From assembly GCA_963931925.1 (NCBI GenBank), contig OZ007581.1:27769312-27833311 (forward strand): a stretch of DNA of 64,000 nt, given 5' to 3'. Both the position numbers and the translations under genes were made by a program. This stretch comes from Onchidella celtica. Taxonomy: Eukaryota; Mollusca; Gastropoda; Systellommatophora; Onchidiidae. Shown here one piece after another: positions 13,456 to 26,098 of the stretch; positions within the stretch are counted from its first letter, which is position 1; every line of letters starts with the position of its first letter. The notes under the pieces were generated by a model. It saw only the letters and a program-made list of their open reading frames with translations, ran no database searches and was not told the origin of the DNA.

Positions 13456-13901
13456 TTGACAAGGTGGTCTAGAGGCAAGGTGCTCGCCTCTCATGCCAAG
13501 GGTCCCGGGTTCAAAACCCGGCCGGTGCAGGCAGGTTGGAAATTTGGGATTTTTCTCATATTTTCGTGTCCCTGATCCTATTGTGGGGTAGGATCGAGTA
13601 CCTAGTCTTCTCGGATAAGGACGAAAAATTCGGAGGGCCCGTGTGCACGTTGCGCACGTTAAAGATACCTTGGCAGTTGGAAATCGAAAAGAGCAGGCCG
13701 AACAGGCCGCTGCCCGGGCAAAATTAAATAAAAGTCATCCCTACCATCCCCCCTCCTCCGTCATCCCCCCCCCCAAAAAAAACACCGACCGGCGCTGCAC
13801 TGTGGCGACGACGTGCCTGCTCCAGTTTTTACTGGGCTGCAATGGCACAAAGGCAAATTTCCCAAATGGGATTAAAGAGTTATACAAATACAAATACAAA
13901 A
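13456..13901 (+). mobile_element. tRNA-derived SINE, full-length copy
   Basis: The 5' head contains a pol III A box (TGGTCTAGAGGC) and B box (GGTTCAAAACC) in tRNA-like spacing. A conserved core follows (CTTCTCGGATAAGGACGAAAA; CACGTTAAAGATACCTTGGC; CAGGCCGCTGCCCGGGCAAA). The 3' tail ends TTTCCCAAATGGGATTAAAG and short ACAAAT repeats. Four further copies lie at 42650, 51142, 52857 and 63661. The tail is probably borrowed from a partner LINE. Confidence 0.85.
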
Positions 13902-14699
13902 TGATACTGATAATACCACAAAATAAGCACCAATATGATACATAAATCTCTGGTACATCATCCTTGATTATGCCACATTCTTCCTGAACCCTAGTCCATT
14001 GGTTCTCAAAGTGAGAGTGATTTGAGAAAAAAAAATTGAGATGGTTTCACTTGACCTCACAGAATTTGCACATCTCTGAAGTTTTCACCATCTAACCCGT
14101 AACCAGTGGCATGCAGAAAGGCGGGCAGAGGGGGCGAGAGCCCCGGATATCCATTCCAGTGGGCACCAAATCAAAGGGTGAAATTAAAATTAAGTTTTTT
14201 GAAATTTGAAATTATTGCTGTTAACTTGAAAAAAAAGTTTATTTCATCTGTTTTTACATATTTAAAATGTCATCCTTTCTTACATTTGTCAGTACTAGGC
14301 CCTATACTTGAGTCTTGGGGCATACAATCACGGAGTTGGTACCGGGCACCACCAAACCTCTGCACGCCACTACTCGTATCGCCAGCCAAGCACTCAGCGA
14401 TGGTCTGATTGCTGAATCTCAATTTCTGATGACGTAAATGTAACATATCACTGGAATTATATTTGAAAGACACATTTCAGCTGACTAATCATGCTGTGAA
14501 CTTCTAGTACATAATACACATGTCAATTTATGCAGGAAAGTTAAATGTTTTAATACATCAATTCCTCTCCCATCTCCTTGCCTTTCCTACTTCCTGAGTA
14601 AAATACAGACTTGACCATAATATGGCTGACAACGGTGAATTAGCATCCCTTGCCAAAGATTTTTTTGGCAGCATATCATAATCTTTTATCGTGAACCAC

Positions 14700-15060
14700 G
14701 GTGTAAATTATAGTAACCTTAGCGTCAACAAATCTTTCAGGAGAAGTAAGGAACTGAATAACTTTCTGTATCAGACTTAGAAGTTACGATATTTTCAAAA
14801 TGATATTTAATCTCTCGTTTTCAGAATTCAAGCCCCAGCTTATAAGACAAAGACATTGAGGTGTAAATGTCCAGAGCAGCGATCCTCCTAAAACAAAGAC
14901 TTACAGCCTAACTCATAACACAATATGCTCGCTGCCATGGGCAACAAGCGCACCAAATATCTCAATTTTTTAAAAAAGCTGAGTTATGATAGTTTACGAT
15001 GCAGCCCTCGATATATCATTACTGAATGTTTCTATCCATTTCACAATTTTGGAGAAACAC
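14700..15060 (+). mobile_element. piggyBac-like MITE 1 relative, ends lost
   Basis: Shared blocks with the element at 12220-12657 (TCAGACTTAGAAGTTACGAT; TTTTCAGAATT; AAATATCTCAATTT; GTTATGATAGTTTAC) occur in the same order. No TTAA-flanked CCC terminus is seen. A 50-bp segment at 14857-14910 also resembles sequence at 53132-53190 and 57133-57182, a separate worn repeat. Confidence 0.5.
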
Positions 15061-15139
15061 CAATTAACCTACAAACACATAGTGCAACATTACAACCATT
15101 CTACATTTTAAACTATGCTGCTGTTCAATAGAAAAATGA

Positions 15140-16149
15140 CGTATCTGATGGCATAGCCCTTTTCTACTTCATTGTCTCTGTGAACTTGTTTCACACTTAA
15201 TTCTTTTATATGACAGGCAGATAGACATATCTCCTACCAAAATAGTAGTGTCTAGTGTGTAAACCAATGTAAGTGACGGTTCGTAGTCAGCGATAATAAA
15301 GAATTACATCAAACTCAGAATTACGTGGACAGAAACATATTAATGATATATTATGGACTTTAAAGCCTACACAGACTGGAAAACCTCAATAAAATATACA
15401 TTTCAGGAATACTGATTTCACTGGCTCTGACAGCACAGTGCCAAAAACAATTAGCAGATTTGATTGGCTAATGAATGGCAGCGTTCAAGTTAACGACCTT
15501 GACAATACTGAAGTCAGCTCTAATACTCTGCTGTTGTTATATTTCTCCAATATTTAAATCATGCTTATTCTTACTGTGATGATAAAATAATCAATGAATC
15601 ATTGTGGCATCATGTTACTGGCCACATGACGATAGGTCTCCCTTAGAAGACTGATAACGGCAACACAGCATTTGAATTCAGTAACATCAAATCAAGGTTA
15701 GAATAACAGGCTATAACCTTTGCTAATTCATTCTAAAAAGATGCCAAAAGAGAATAAAACTTCACTTCACTAACAGTTTATGTGATGAACATTCTATTTC
15801 ATTACAAAATTGGAAAGATCAATTGAATGCTGCAGTGCATCTCACCTTACCTATAACTTTACAAAAGTAGTATATTTTATTAAACTATTATGTATGTTGT
15901 TGACGCCCTATGGTGGCAGCTGAATATCTATACCACCAGTTAACAGGAAGTCTGAAAATCTGCACAAAGCGAGTGCAAAAATAATTATAAAACTAAAATG
16001 ACCAAACATCATAAATATGTATATCAAATCTACTAATAAAATGATTTTCACTGAAGTTTGGGAAACTTAGAGAACAAAATACTAAAAACACTTGGAAGTT
16101 TTTATCTTCGCTCTGCTCTTTTTAATGTTTTTTTTGTTTTTTTTTAAAA
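15140..16149. other. Non-coding AT-rich stretch
   Basis: Intergenic or downstream flank of TBCEL. No gene or clear repeat is recognised. Confidence 0.45.
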
Positions 16150-16155
16150 TTTATT
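16150..16155 (-). terminator. Candidate poly(A) signal of TBCEL
   Basis: AATAAA on the minus strand, about 570 bases downstream of the TBCEL stop codon. It is the first canonical signal I find after the stop. Confidence 0.4.
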
Positions 16156-16726
16156 TGAAACTTCTGCCATTTTTATCTTGAAAGCTGGAAAGTGTGACTC
16201 ATCATCATAAAAGTAGAGGGTTGGACTAAAAAGTACAGGTAAACTGGGATGAAGGGAACAAAAGAAAACAGTCAATCACAATATTATGATCACATCTTGT
16301 CGGTGTAATTCTATAACTCCACTTTTTGTGGACCAATCTTTCTTGTTCCAAAATGAATCTACAACATGTACTACATGTTCTAACAAAGAATTGGACCACT
16401 GTGGCCAAGGGAAATCTCTCTAAATTAACATTTCTCTAAGCAAATACCCAATGACCCAATTCCATCCAGTGAAGAAAATAAATAGTTTTTTTGCTCTCCT
16501 GTAAAATTTTATAAAAAGTACTTAGACGGTTGAAGAATTACACCTACAATATGTCATCCATCACAATAACATAAGAACATACACAGTGATCAAACTCGAT
16601 CATTTTCATCACTGATATCTCAATCTTTCAGGACATTAAGAACAATTTCATCTGATTATACAATCCATTGCTGTTCAAATAACATTCACAGGTATAAAGC
16701 TAAGGCCAATCCAGTTAGGTTAAAAA

Positions 16727-16990
16727 TCATTCTGTCCGACTCCTTTCTTTCAATGCTATTATGATTTCATCACCTTCCTGCATGTTGTAGGAGAATACTT
16801 TACGATCCATGTAAATCAATCTATCAATGCCAAAGTTACATTCAGAGTCCAAATAAAACAGTGTGAACTTGGCAGCCGGACAACCTGCGACATTGGACAA
16901 TGTCTTCTTCAGATCTCGTATTGTCTGACTGACATCGATGTCCACATCTTCCACTTTGATCTCTTCCTGGTTGGGGCCTTCCACTCTCAC
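16727..16990 (-). CDS. TBCEL: TBCEL coding exon 8 (terminal)
   Basis: 87 codons plus stop. The acceptor is CTCTGCAACAG|GTGAGA. It encodes the C-terminal ubiquitin-like domain, beginning VRVEGPN, including FTLFYLDSE, and ending KERSRTE. Confidence 0.93.
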   Translation of the reverse strand: MRVEGPNQEEIKVEDVDIDVSQTIRDLKKTLSNVAGCPAAKFTLFYLDSECNFGIDRLIYMDRKVFSYNMQEGDEIIIALKERSRTE

Positions 16991-19900
16991 CTGTTGCAGA
17001 GCAAAAAACATGGAAAGAACTGACATAAATGACTCCAAAATGGCCATCAAAACAGAAAAGATTAAATACATATCGCAATCTCAGTTCTTGTTTGCTCCAT
17101 CGCCATTTTCTGAAAAAATGGAGATCTTTTAGTATGTAGAAAAGATATATAACAAATGCACACTTTGGCACTTATTTAAAATGCATTGTGGCACTTATCA
17201 AGCTGTTTCATAGTTCTGATTTATTCTAACCCCTTATCACAATACTAAAGCCGCAAACATTTAACATCACATTTGTCAGTTGTGCAAAAAATGGAGTTGG
17301 AACAAATAAGAACTAAGGCTGAGATAGGAACTGCTTAATGTTATTTGCAACTCTAGTGAACTGGGTTTTCACTTGTGTCTGGCCCAGAATAGCCATCGAT
17401 GCCATTACTCAAACAATTATGCTTTTGTTCTATTTAATTTGAACTATAAATCTTGGATGGTTCTTATTGACATTGTGTTAATAAAATATATTCAAAGTGT
17501 GTATACATATTTTTAACCCTTTCAATACTGACACAGTATTGCAGCTAACTCCTTACTGCCCTACCAGTTACAGATTTTGGTTCTTTATTACCAGCTCTTC
17601 AATACAGATAAATATCCTGATTTAAATTCATATTTACCATCTCAAGCAATCGAAATAAGTGGATCTTCATATTAACCATATTTGAGAAAAGTTGGCTCTC
17701 GTAGCGTCAGCAGTCAAAGGGTTAAACACTGTGTAAGTCAGGGGTCTCACAGAGAACTCTTTGAAATTACTGAACTTTGACAGATGCTCTCCAAGGCTAC
17801 ATACACTAACAACTTAGGGGACATAACAATTAATGACAGAGTCCCAGAAAATGGATTACAGTTTATACTGGGCAGTAATGTGGATAATGCTTATGGTAAT
17901 GACTCAGCCAGCAAAACTATGGAAATCACACGCATATGATTGATGTCAAGTGTGCACATAGAAATGACATGGTTCCTACAAAGGTGTGCTGGTTACGATA
18001 TTGCCGTTACATCTGTTCGATATAAAGAATCTGCCCCAAAGGGCAATCCTTCCAACCTCAGAGAAATTTTTATACAAATTTACATCAGGCTGACGTGGGG
18101 ATGCTGGCTGAGTAAGAATAATCTGGACTGGATCTGACGATATCGGGCTTATGGTGAAAGACCAAATTCCTCAGAAAACCCCTCTAAGCAGGGAAAAATT
18201 TTCTATGGAAATTGAAATTTACTTATAAAATGAAAGATTAGCCATTTTTCTGCATTCAGTTAAAATATTTTATTTGAGATCACCTTAGAAATATTTTATT
18301 TTGATTTTTTGAAGAGGTATAAAAATTTCACCTTGAGCCCCATTTTGCCAGATCCATTCAATTTCGAAACCTCTGATGAACAAACACATAACATAAAGTA
18401 GACTGTAAATTACAGTATGTGTTGTTCTTTGTCTACAAGAGACGCCCCCATAAATTCTAAACTGTCCTTCCTTACCTTCAGTTTTACTTGTTTTTTTGGC
18501 TTTAGTTGTACCTTGACCAATGGGTCGAGTTTCCCATGTTGTTTCTCCAATTCATAATACCTATGAAAAGGTAAATGTGTGTTAAAATATGCAAAAATAA
18601 AACAAAATTCTTTTTTTTCCCCCTCCCTCAAAACAAAACAAAAAAAATGTCCAAAAAATAAAAAATAAAAAATTTATTTTCCAGTGTATTTGCATGAGGC
18701 TCTTAAACAAACTGGACTTCAGACACAGTTTGTCAATTACTTCTCAAAAATCTTGAGTGGACCAGTTCTTGACACCCTAAGGGGTAAGCCAGACCACTGC
18801 AGTATGGGCAATGAGTAGTGTTTTAGAGTGATGCATAATAATTAGGTGGTGAGCCACCAAGCTGGGGCCTATGCCAGCCTTGGTCTGGCTTACCTCTAAG
18901 AAGTGGCTGTGATCCACTGTAGTTCTTTACATATGTTGATGTTTCAATGGGTTTACATTTCTGCACTGCATACAACTCTCCAACCTTACACTCCACAACT
19001 CTAATTTAGCTGCTCAGGAACAGTGACGGCAGGTGAGGAAATCCAGGGCAGATGACCCTCATCCTGCAGCCACCATTCCCTGCCCTCACTGCCAGACATT
19101 CTTCTGCGTGCAGATTGGACTCATTGGCCACCTGTGCACTCAGTCAGCCACCACCCCTGCCCCCTTGATGACTGGATGGTTTTAGTCGAGTTCAACTGAA
19201 CAACAGAACAGCAGAATTTAGCTATTATTCCCCTTGCCTGAGCTGAAGAGTAATACACGACTTAGACTCCCTTGACTTTCTTTATGACAATAATATAACT
19301 TATAATTCTGTCCCACCGCGATCAAAGTTGTGCTGAGGAGTGATTAGAAAGACTCAGTCCAACAATTCAGCCAGTGGTAAGAAGGATTGGGTAAATAATA
19401 AATGGCAGCGTTGATAACACTAATGACATAAAGTGACTGGGTTAAGTCCTCACGAGACATTCTCACCTCTTCGTCTTTTCAGGCTTATCCATATACAATC
19501 GTATATACGCCCTTTCAGAGTCCTCCCTCTCTGTCTCCTTCACAGGGCTCCCATTCAAGGTAGTGATATTAGGCAACAGGGCAACTGTATGCTGTCTCCT
19601 GAACTGCTCGGGAAATGCCTGAGAGAAACATGGTTTTCCATCCAAATGAATATGTACAAGTGCGTAACGTCATATTTGACTTTATAATAAGTGCTGGGCA
19701 GAGACCTGCTTTTGTGTGATCTGGATTTTTGGATCATCCACTTCAAAGTATGTGGATATCCAGATCAAGATCCAAACTTTAGACCAGTTCAGAAAATTAG
19801 GTGTGTATCCATAGTCCGCAATGACGCACTGTGTCTTGCCGCCTTAAAAAACAAATAAACTACCACCACCACCCCTCCCCCAACTCATTTTTTTTTATTT

Positions 19901-22900
19901 CTTGGGGCAGAGGTGGGTCGCATACGGGTTGCAAGCAGGCCATCTGCTTATATCTGGACAACTGGATTGATCCATTGAACTGGATATCCAAATCTATATT
20001 TGGACTCTTGCCCTGCACTACTTATGATTTTGCCTATGTAATCTGTATTGTTTGAAAATAAGGGCTCACTGTGAAAACTCTGAATACTACTGAACTCCAT
20101 CTGATTCATCGCATTCGTCAGCGGTGGCCTATACACACAAACACTGATGTTGCGAATTCGTATTGATGTGCAACACAAGTGAAACTGATCAATAGGAAAA
20201 TTTCTTTTCAACAAGCAGAAATTTGAAGAACAGCTCCAAGAAGACTCTAGTTATCTTATATATTTTTACCTTATGATATGGTGTTTACACTGGTGATAAT
20301 GGAAGACGGCAAAATTTAGACTCCTCCTTCTTTCTTACTCAAAGATCTTTCTGTTTCGCTCACACATACCTCTCGCTTACATCCTTCCCCCCACCCCCCC
20401 CCCCCCCCCATTATGAAATCTGTTGCTAAAGGACTCGTGTTTCTCATGTTTAATTGCCCCGAGCATGTCACTTGAACCCTAGACAATAATTTCTTTAATG
20501 ATAAAAAATAATTATTATTACAGAGTTTCTGGGAGTTAGTGTCTGTAATTTTTTTAGTCACTTTAAGAGCTGTAAACTACTTTGACTGTTTCAAGAAAGC
20601 TTTGATAAGAAATAGGGAATATTTTAGACAGCTGTTGTGAGGGGACTGGAGTCTGATTAAAAGCCAAATGGAGAAAATACCATGTTGTGTTCACAGCTTG
20701 TCTATAGCTTACTATGTAAAATAACTACAGTCCCATGACACCAGCCCTTGGAGAATACATTTCATCCAAGCACAAATCAAATACATGCAAAATTGGTGAC
20801 TGGAAATGCGTGTGAGGCTGGACTGATCATGAACTGAGATTGAAAATGTGTCAGTCTGACAATCACTTTCCCGCACATCGTAAAGCTAAAGCGTTACCCT
20901 TTTGCTGCCAAGCCCAGACACCATTCCTTCCTTTAGACTACCAGAACAATGGATTATCAGGTAGAAAGACAACAGGAAGCAGTATAAAATTAGGAGTGCA
21001 AAACGTGCTGGAACAATGCAATGTCCGCCGATATATTGGCCTTGCGTAGTTTTAGCATGAAATGGCAGGGCCGAAAAAATATCGGCCGCCTTCCGCAACA
21101 TTATCATATGCTGGGCCAATATATGTGACAGCAAGAGGGTTAAACAATTTCTACATCAAACTTTGTTTTTACCTCTAAAAATGAGATAGCATTCAGTCGC
21201 ACATCAGTTAAGGATGGAAAAAGCCGTAACTTCTCAATCTCCTGCCAGGTTCCTAAAAGGGTTCGATTCAGCCCCAGTGTCTGCAGGCAAGGAAAGCACT
21301 CTGGTATTTCGTCAGCACCATCTATTGTACTCAAATCCGTCTCTGACAGAATGAGAAATTCTAGACTAGGGAAAAAGGCTCCGAGTTTGTTAACCTCACT
21401 CCAGTTAGTGATTTTGTTGCCGATGAAGAAGAGTTTCTTTAGAGCAGGGTAGCTGTTGTTATCGGAGGTGGGTGATGATGTTGCCACTGAGTGGGTTGTT
21501 GGAATGTCCACATATTCAAATGCGTTTAAGCTCAGATGGAGCTCTTCCACACTGTAAGTGTTATAAGAATAAACAACACATCATTGAGGGGAAAACCAGC
21601 TTATCCAATTGTAAGTGTATTACAAACACAAGGACATATCGCGGCCTGGGTTCTTGTTTGTTCTATCTCAATTTTCTGAAAAAACTAGAGATCTTTAAGC
21701 ATATTTATAGAAGAGGTATGACAAATGCAAACTTGAACACTTGTTTAAAATGCATTGTGGCACTGATCACAAATATGATTAATTCTAACTCCTTATCATA
21801 ATTATGATAATACTTAAGCCGCATGTATTAAATGTTGAATTTCTCAGTTGTGCAAAAAATGGAGTTGGAACAAACAAGAACTAAGGCCACAATTTATACT
21901 TCCCATTATAGCTATGAGAAAACATGAAGGTCCATACATTATTTTATATACAGACCTCCCATTTTTGTATGTTTTGTTCCATCTTGATGGACTTTTACTT
22001 GCCATTTCAACATTACTTACTAGGTAATGACATTTGGGCCCCCAACTATGATTTGAACCTGGGGCCTGTCCAAAAAGATCAAGCATAATTTATTAAAATC
22101 TGGACACCTGTCATACATTACAGTAACTGTGCATCTGAATCAACCAGGCGGCAAAAAGAAACAAACAGCTGCAGTGGGAGATAAAAAGCTGAAAAATTCA
22201 CACAGAGATATTGCATTTCTTAGGTCACTTGAATAATTCAAAGGTAATATACCTATGAAACTACTGACTTTTCAAATTTGAATTTTGAGTTTGAGTTTTA
22301 TGGTGCATCAGCGCGCAGCACGATAATGGTCACTTTGAGCTTTTCATGGTCTATTTGGGCACCATATTTATGTTTGGTATAGAGCTTCAAAAATTTTGTT
22401 TCACAAGCAGAATTAAATGTTTTCATATGAATTTTATTACACTGGTAAAATTCTCAAAAGTTGTTTTGCACAGATCTAAAGAAGACTTCTGTAAATATGT
22501 ACAAAAGTTTTTTAAATCAAATTGCAGATCTTAGCCTGCCCCAGAAAGGACGAGACGCTCTGTGGGTCCCATTGTTGTAGGAGTCCTGCTGAAACAGCTG
22601 TTTGTACTTCATCAAAATGCTGTTGCTTTGTATCCATTCCTCTATCAGTGGTACACAGCTGCATAGGAAGATGAAGACATAGAAGAGATGTATATAGTAA
22701 CACATTTATATACCTGGGAAACGCTGCCAAGAGCCGTAGTAAAGTGACCCAAGTGATCATGGTGTCGTTTAACACTAGATGGCTGATGCTGGGCAAGGTC
22801 CTCTCTGTGAGGTCAGGGAGGTCAGAGGTCAGATGGTTCTTGGTGAGGTTGAGAAAGGTCAGATGGGGGATGCATTCTATTATGCACAGCACCTGCAAAC

Positions 22901-25900
22901 AGAAAATTAAAAAGCATGTTTGTGGAAATTTGCAATTTCACTGAAATTTTAGCCTTTCTCACATACAGCAGAAAAAAAAAATCCATGAACAAACAGTGAA
23001 TTTATGAGGTCTGTGGATGTAGCAAATAATTTTTTTTGGTATTATTAATATTATTTTGTCACATTGTATCTATGAAATTTACATCCAACAAGGAGGATGG
23101 ATTAGAGGCTTCACTTTCAACTGCTGGCAAATTCTCAGTAATGATGTGCTCTAAGGTACTGAACTAAAAATAGAAACAGGATTAATGTAAAATCAATTCA
23201 TCATGTTCCCACTGACATACATTAAGAAAGCTTAATCTACTCTCATCCTCAAACCTTTGAGACCAAAAATGGACACCATTCAGTTTTAACGAAAACAGTC
23301 CTAAACGATTCGGTTTTGAGCTTCTTTCTAAATGTGATGATGTTGTCACTTTTCCTGATGTCAGTGCTAATGATGTTCCACTATTTTAGGCCCACCAACA
23401 GAAAATGCCTTTTTCACTAAGCAACTAACCTAAGACAAAAGCTAAATCCACGCATACCACCTCAAAAATGACAAAATTTCTAGGAGGTAAAACAAAAACA
23501 AACAAACAAAAAACAAACAAAAAGCACCCGCCTCAAATCTCTCTGTGTGCAGTTTTTCATTTCCTCATGGAGAAAATAACCCAAAGAAAAACACTTTCTA
23601 ATATTAAAACATTACAGTTCACAACCTTCTGTCTCTACCTCATCCCAGCAAGTGATATTGTTCTCCATAAGGTCCAGTTCCTTCACTCTCTGGCACATGC
23701 GCTGGATCAAATCTGTATCTCCAGCCACACTGATTTCGCATCCACTCATGCTAACTTGTCTAGGAAGTACGATGTTTCCAGAGGCTTTGTGAACAAGATA
23801 AAGTGAGATGTCAGTGGTGAAAACTTTCAAGGTGCACAGAATTGATAATTTCTTAAGATAAAAGAAAACGCTTCTCTATACAGTCAAGACAATTCTTTGG
23901 AAATGCATAAAATACAAATGATAACCAATCTTATTATTTTAAAAAAAATTGTGGCTGGAATAATTCATTGTGGTACAATTTTGGCCCTTTGTTTTACTCA
24001 ACGCTACAGCCTAAATGACACTTTCAAAAATTATAAAGTTAATTTTCTTAAGTGTCAACTAATCCAATCCAATTGCTTTTGTATTGACAGATTGTGTTGA
24101 TTCAAGTTTCAGGTATTTTTAATTAAAAAGTTGTACAAATGTAAAATACAATGATCTTTGTTATGGCTCCCTGTAGTAAGCACACCGCGCTGGAAACTAT
24201 GTATCAATATACGTCAATTCAGTGTGTGCAATTTCCCTACCAGAAATGAGTGCGTAGTGCTCTGGTGCACATGAAATAAGTAGTAAGACTGTAGAATATG
24301 GGAAGCTTTCTAGAATAAAAAGGGAGAGAGATAGAACGGTGGGTTCACAGGGTTATCCCGAATAATGCCAGGAACCTCAACTAGTTACTTGTTAAAATAA
24401 ATAGCCTTCCACTAAGGATATTTTCATGTTACACACATATGAATGAATCAGGTCTATCATTACTGCTCACAATACTTTATTATTTCTTTCCTTCTGTAGG
24501 CTTTTTAACATTGCACAATGTCTGCATGATTAATTTAAGTGACAACTGAACATTTCTGTGACTTTAATCATGTCATACTCAAATTGTCATGAGTATAAAA
24601 TGGATAAAGTACATGAGTTACTCGAAAACATTACTGAAAAAAAAAAAAAAACCTGATTTGTAATTTTTGCAAAAAAATGATGAAATTTCTTGGCTCACCT
24701 GTCATTTTCACTGGTCCCGATTTTGGCACCAACACAATATTTTTAATTGCATCTGAGACACCCTTTACCTCTAGATCATTGTATTTATTATGGACGGCTT
24801 CAACAAAACTCTTGAGTGTCGCTTGCAACTCTTCCTCCTCTAGTTCAGGTGATGTTTCTACCTCTGGTGTTGTGTCCGGTGCCACGGTGCCAAATGAGGC
24901 GGTCTCCCGTAGACCTTCAAGTTTTGCTGCAAATGGAACCTTTTCTGAAGCTGTAGACACTGCCTTGTGAACTGCAACAATGTTATTTAAATGTACATTA
25001 GTTCCTTCTGTCAATGTGTCAATATCACTGGAGCTTGACATGCATGGAATCACTTAGGCCTGACATACATGGAATACAATTGTATCTGAAGGATGAAGCT
25101 GTCAAGCAGATATATACAAAGCTCAAATTGTTAAAGACTGACAGCTTACTTACAGTGAGTCTATGCCTGTGCTTATAGCATAAATATTATAATAATGTAT
25201 TCAAGCTAACTTCATACTGGTTTGGAAAGAAGACGGGAAAGAAACTTTGAAGTAAGAAGCTGGGTTGGGTGTGCATAATTTCTAATGAAAAAGAGAAAAA
25301 CCATTCAATCCAGCATTAAAACTATTGTCATTTTGTTTGAAGAAGACTACCAAAAATTTAATTTCAAGCCCATTATGTCTACAATGTCATAAACAATAAT
25401 TATTACAATAACTATGACTACTGAAGGTAAAATATGTGCATGATAATTGATAATAATTACTTGAAAGTAAATGAAGCAGGTGGAAATTTAGGTCTTAACC
25501 CTCTACCCCCTAAACACGCCGATTTAGGACCCATATCATATCCCTAAATACGCCGAAATACACTCATTTAACATGCGTCTTTAAAAAAATCTGGCCAGCC
25601 GTGTTCTAGCACCTAGCGATATTTGCCAATACTTCTGCTATAGTGTAAAATATAAGGCGTGTTTCAGTGAAAACCAGATGTTTTTACGTTGATGTTTAGA
25701 TTTTTTGTGTTGGTTTGAAGTTAGGTGATTTTTTTTTATCACGATTTGAGATGGATGATGTACTCAGGCCGTTCTGAGAAGCAACTGGAATACAATATGA
25801 TGGAGATTTGTATGGTTTGCAGTCCACAAATTGTGACAATAATGGACAAGATGGGGGAGGAGGAGGGCGAGGAGAGATGGGGAAGGGAAAGAGGAGAAGA

Positions 25901-26051
25901 AACGGCGAGGAGAGATGGCGAGATTAGAAGAGAGAGAGAGAGATAGAGAGATGTGTGTGAGAGACAGAGAGAGATAGAGAAGGGGGAAGCCAGAGTAGAG
26001 ATGAGCCTCAAGGCATTGGGACAGGAGAGAGAGGGCGAGTGAGGAAGATAC

Positions 26052-26098
<47 letters not shown>

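Noticed and set aside
13456-13540. Possible tRNA gene
   Set aside because: A and B boxes are present, but the sequence continues into a SINE core repeated elsewhere; it is a SINE head, not a tRNA.
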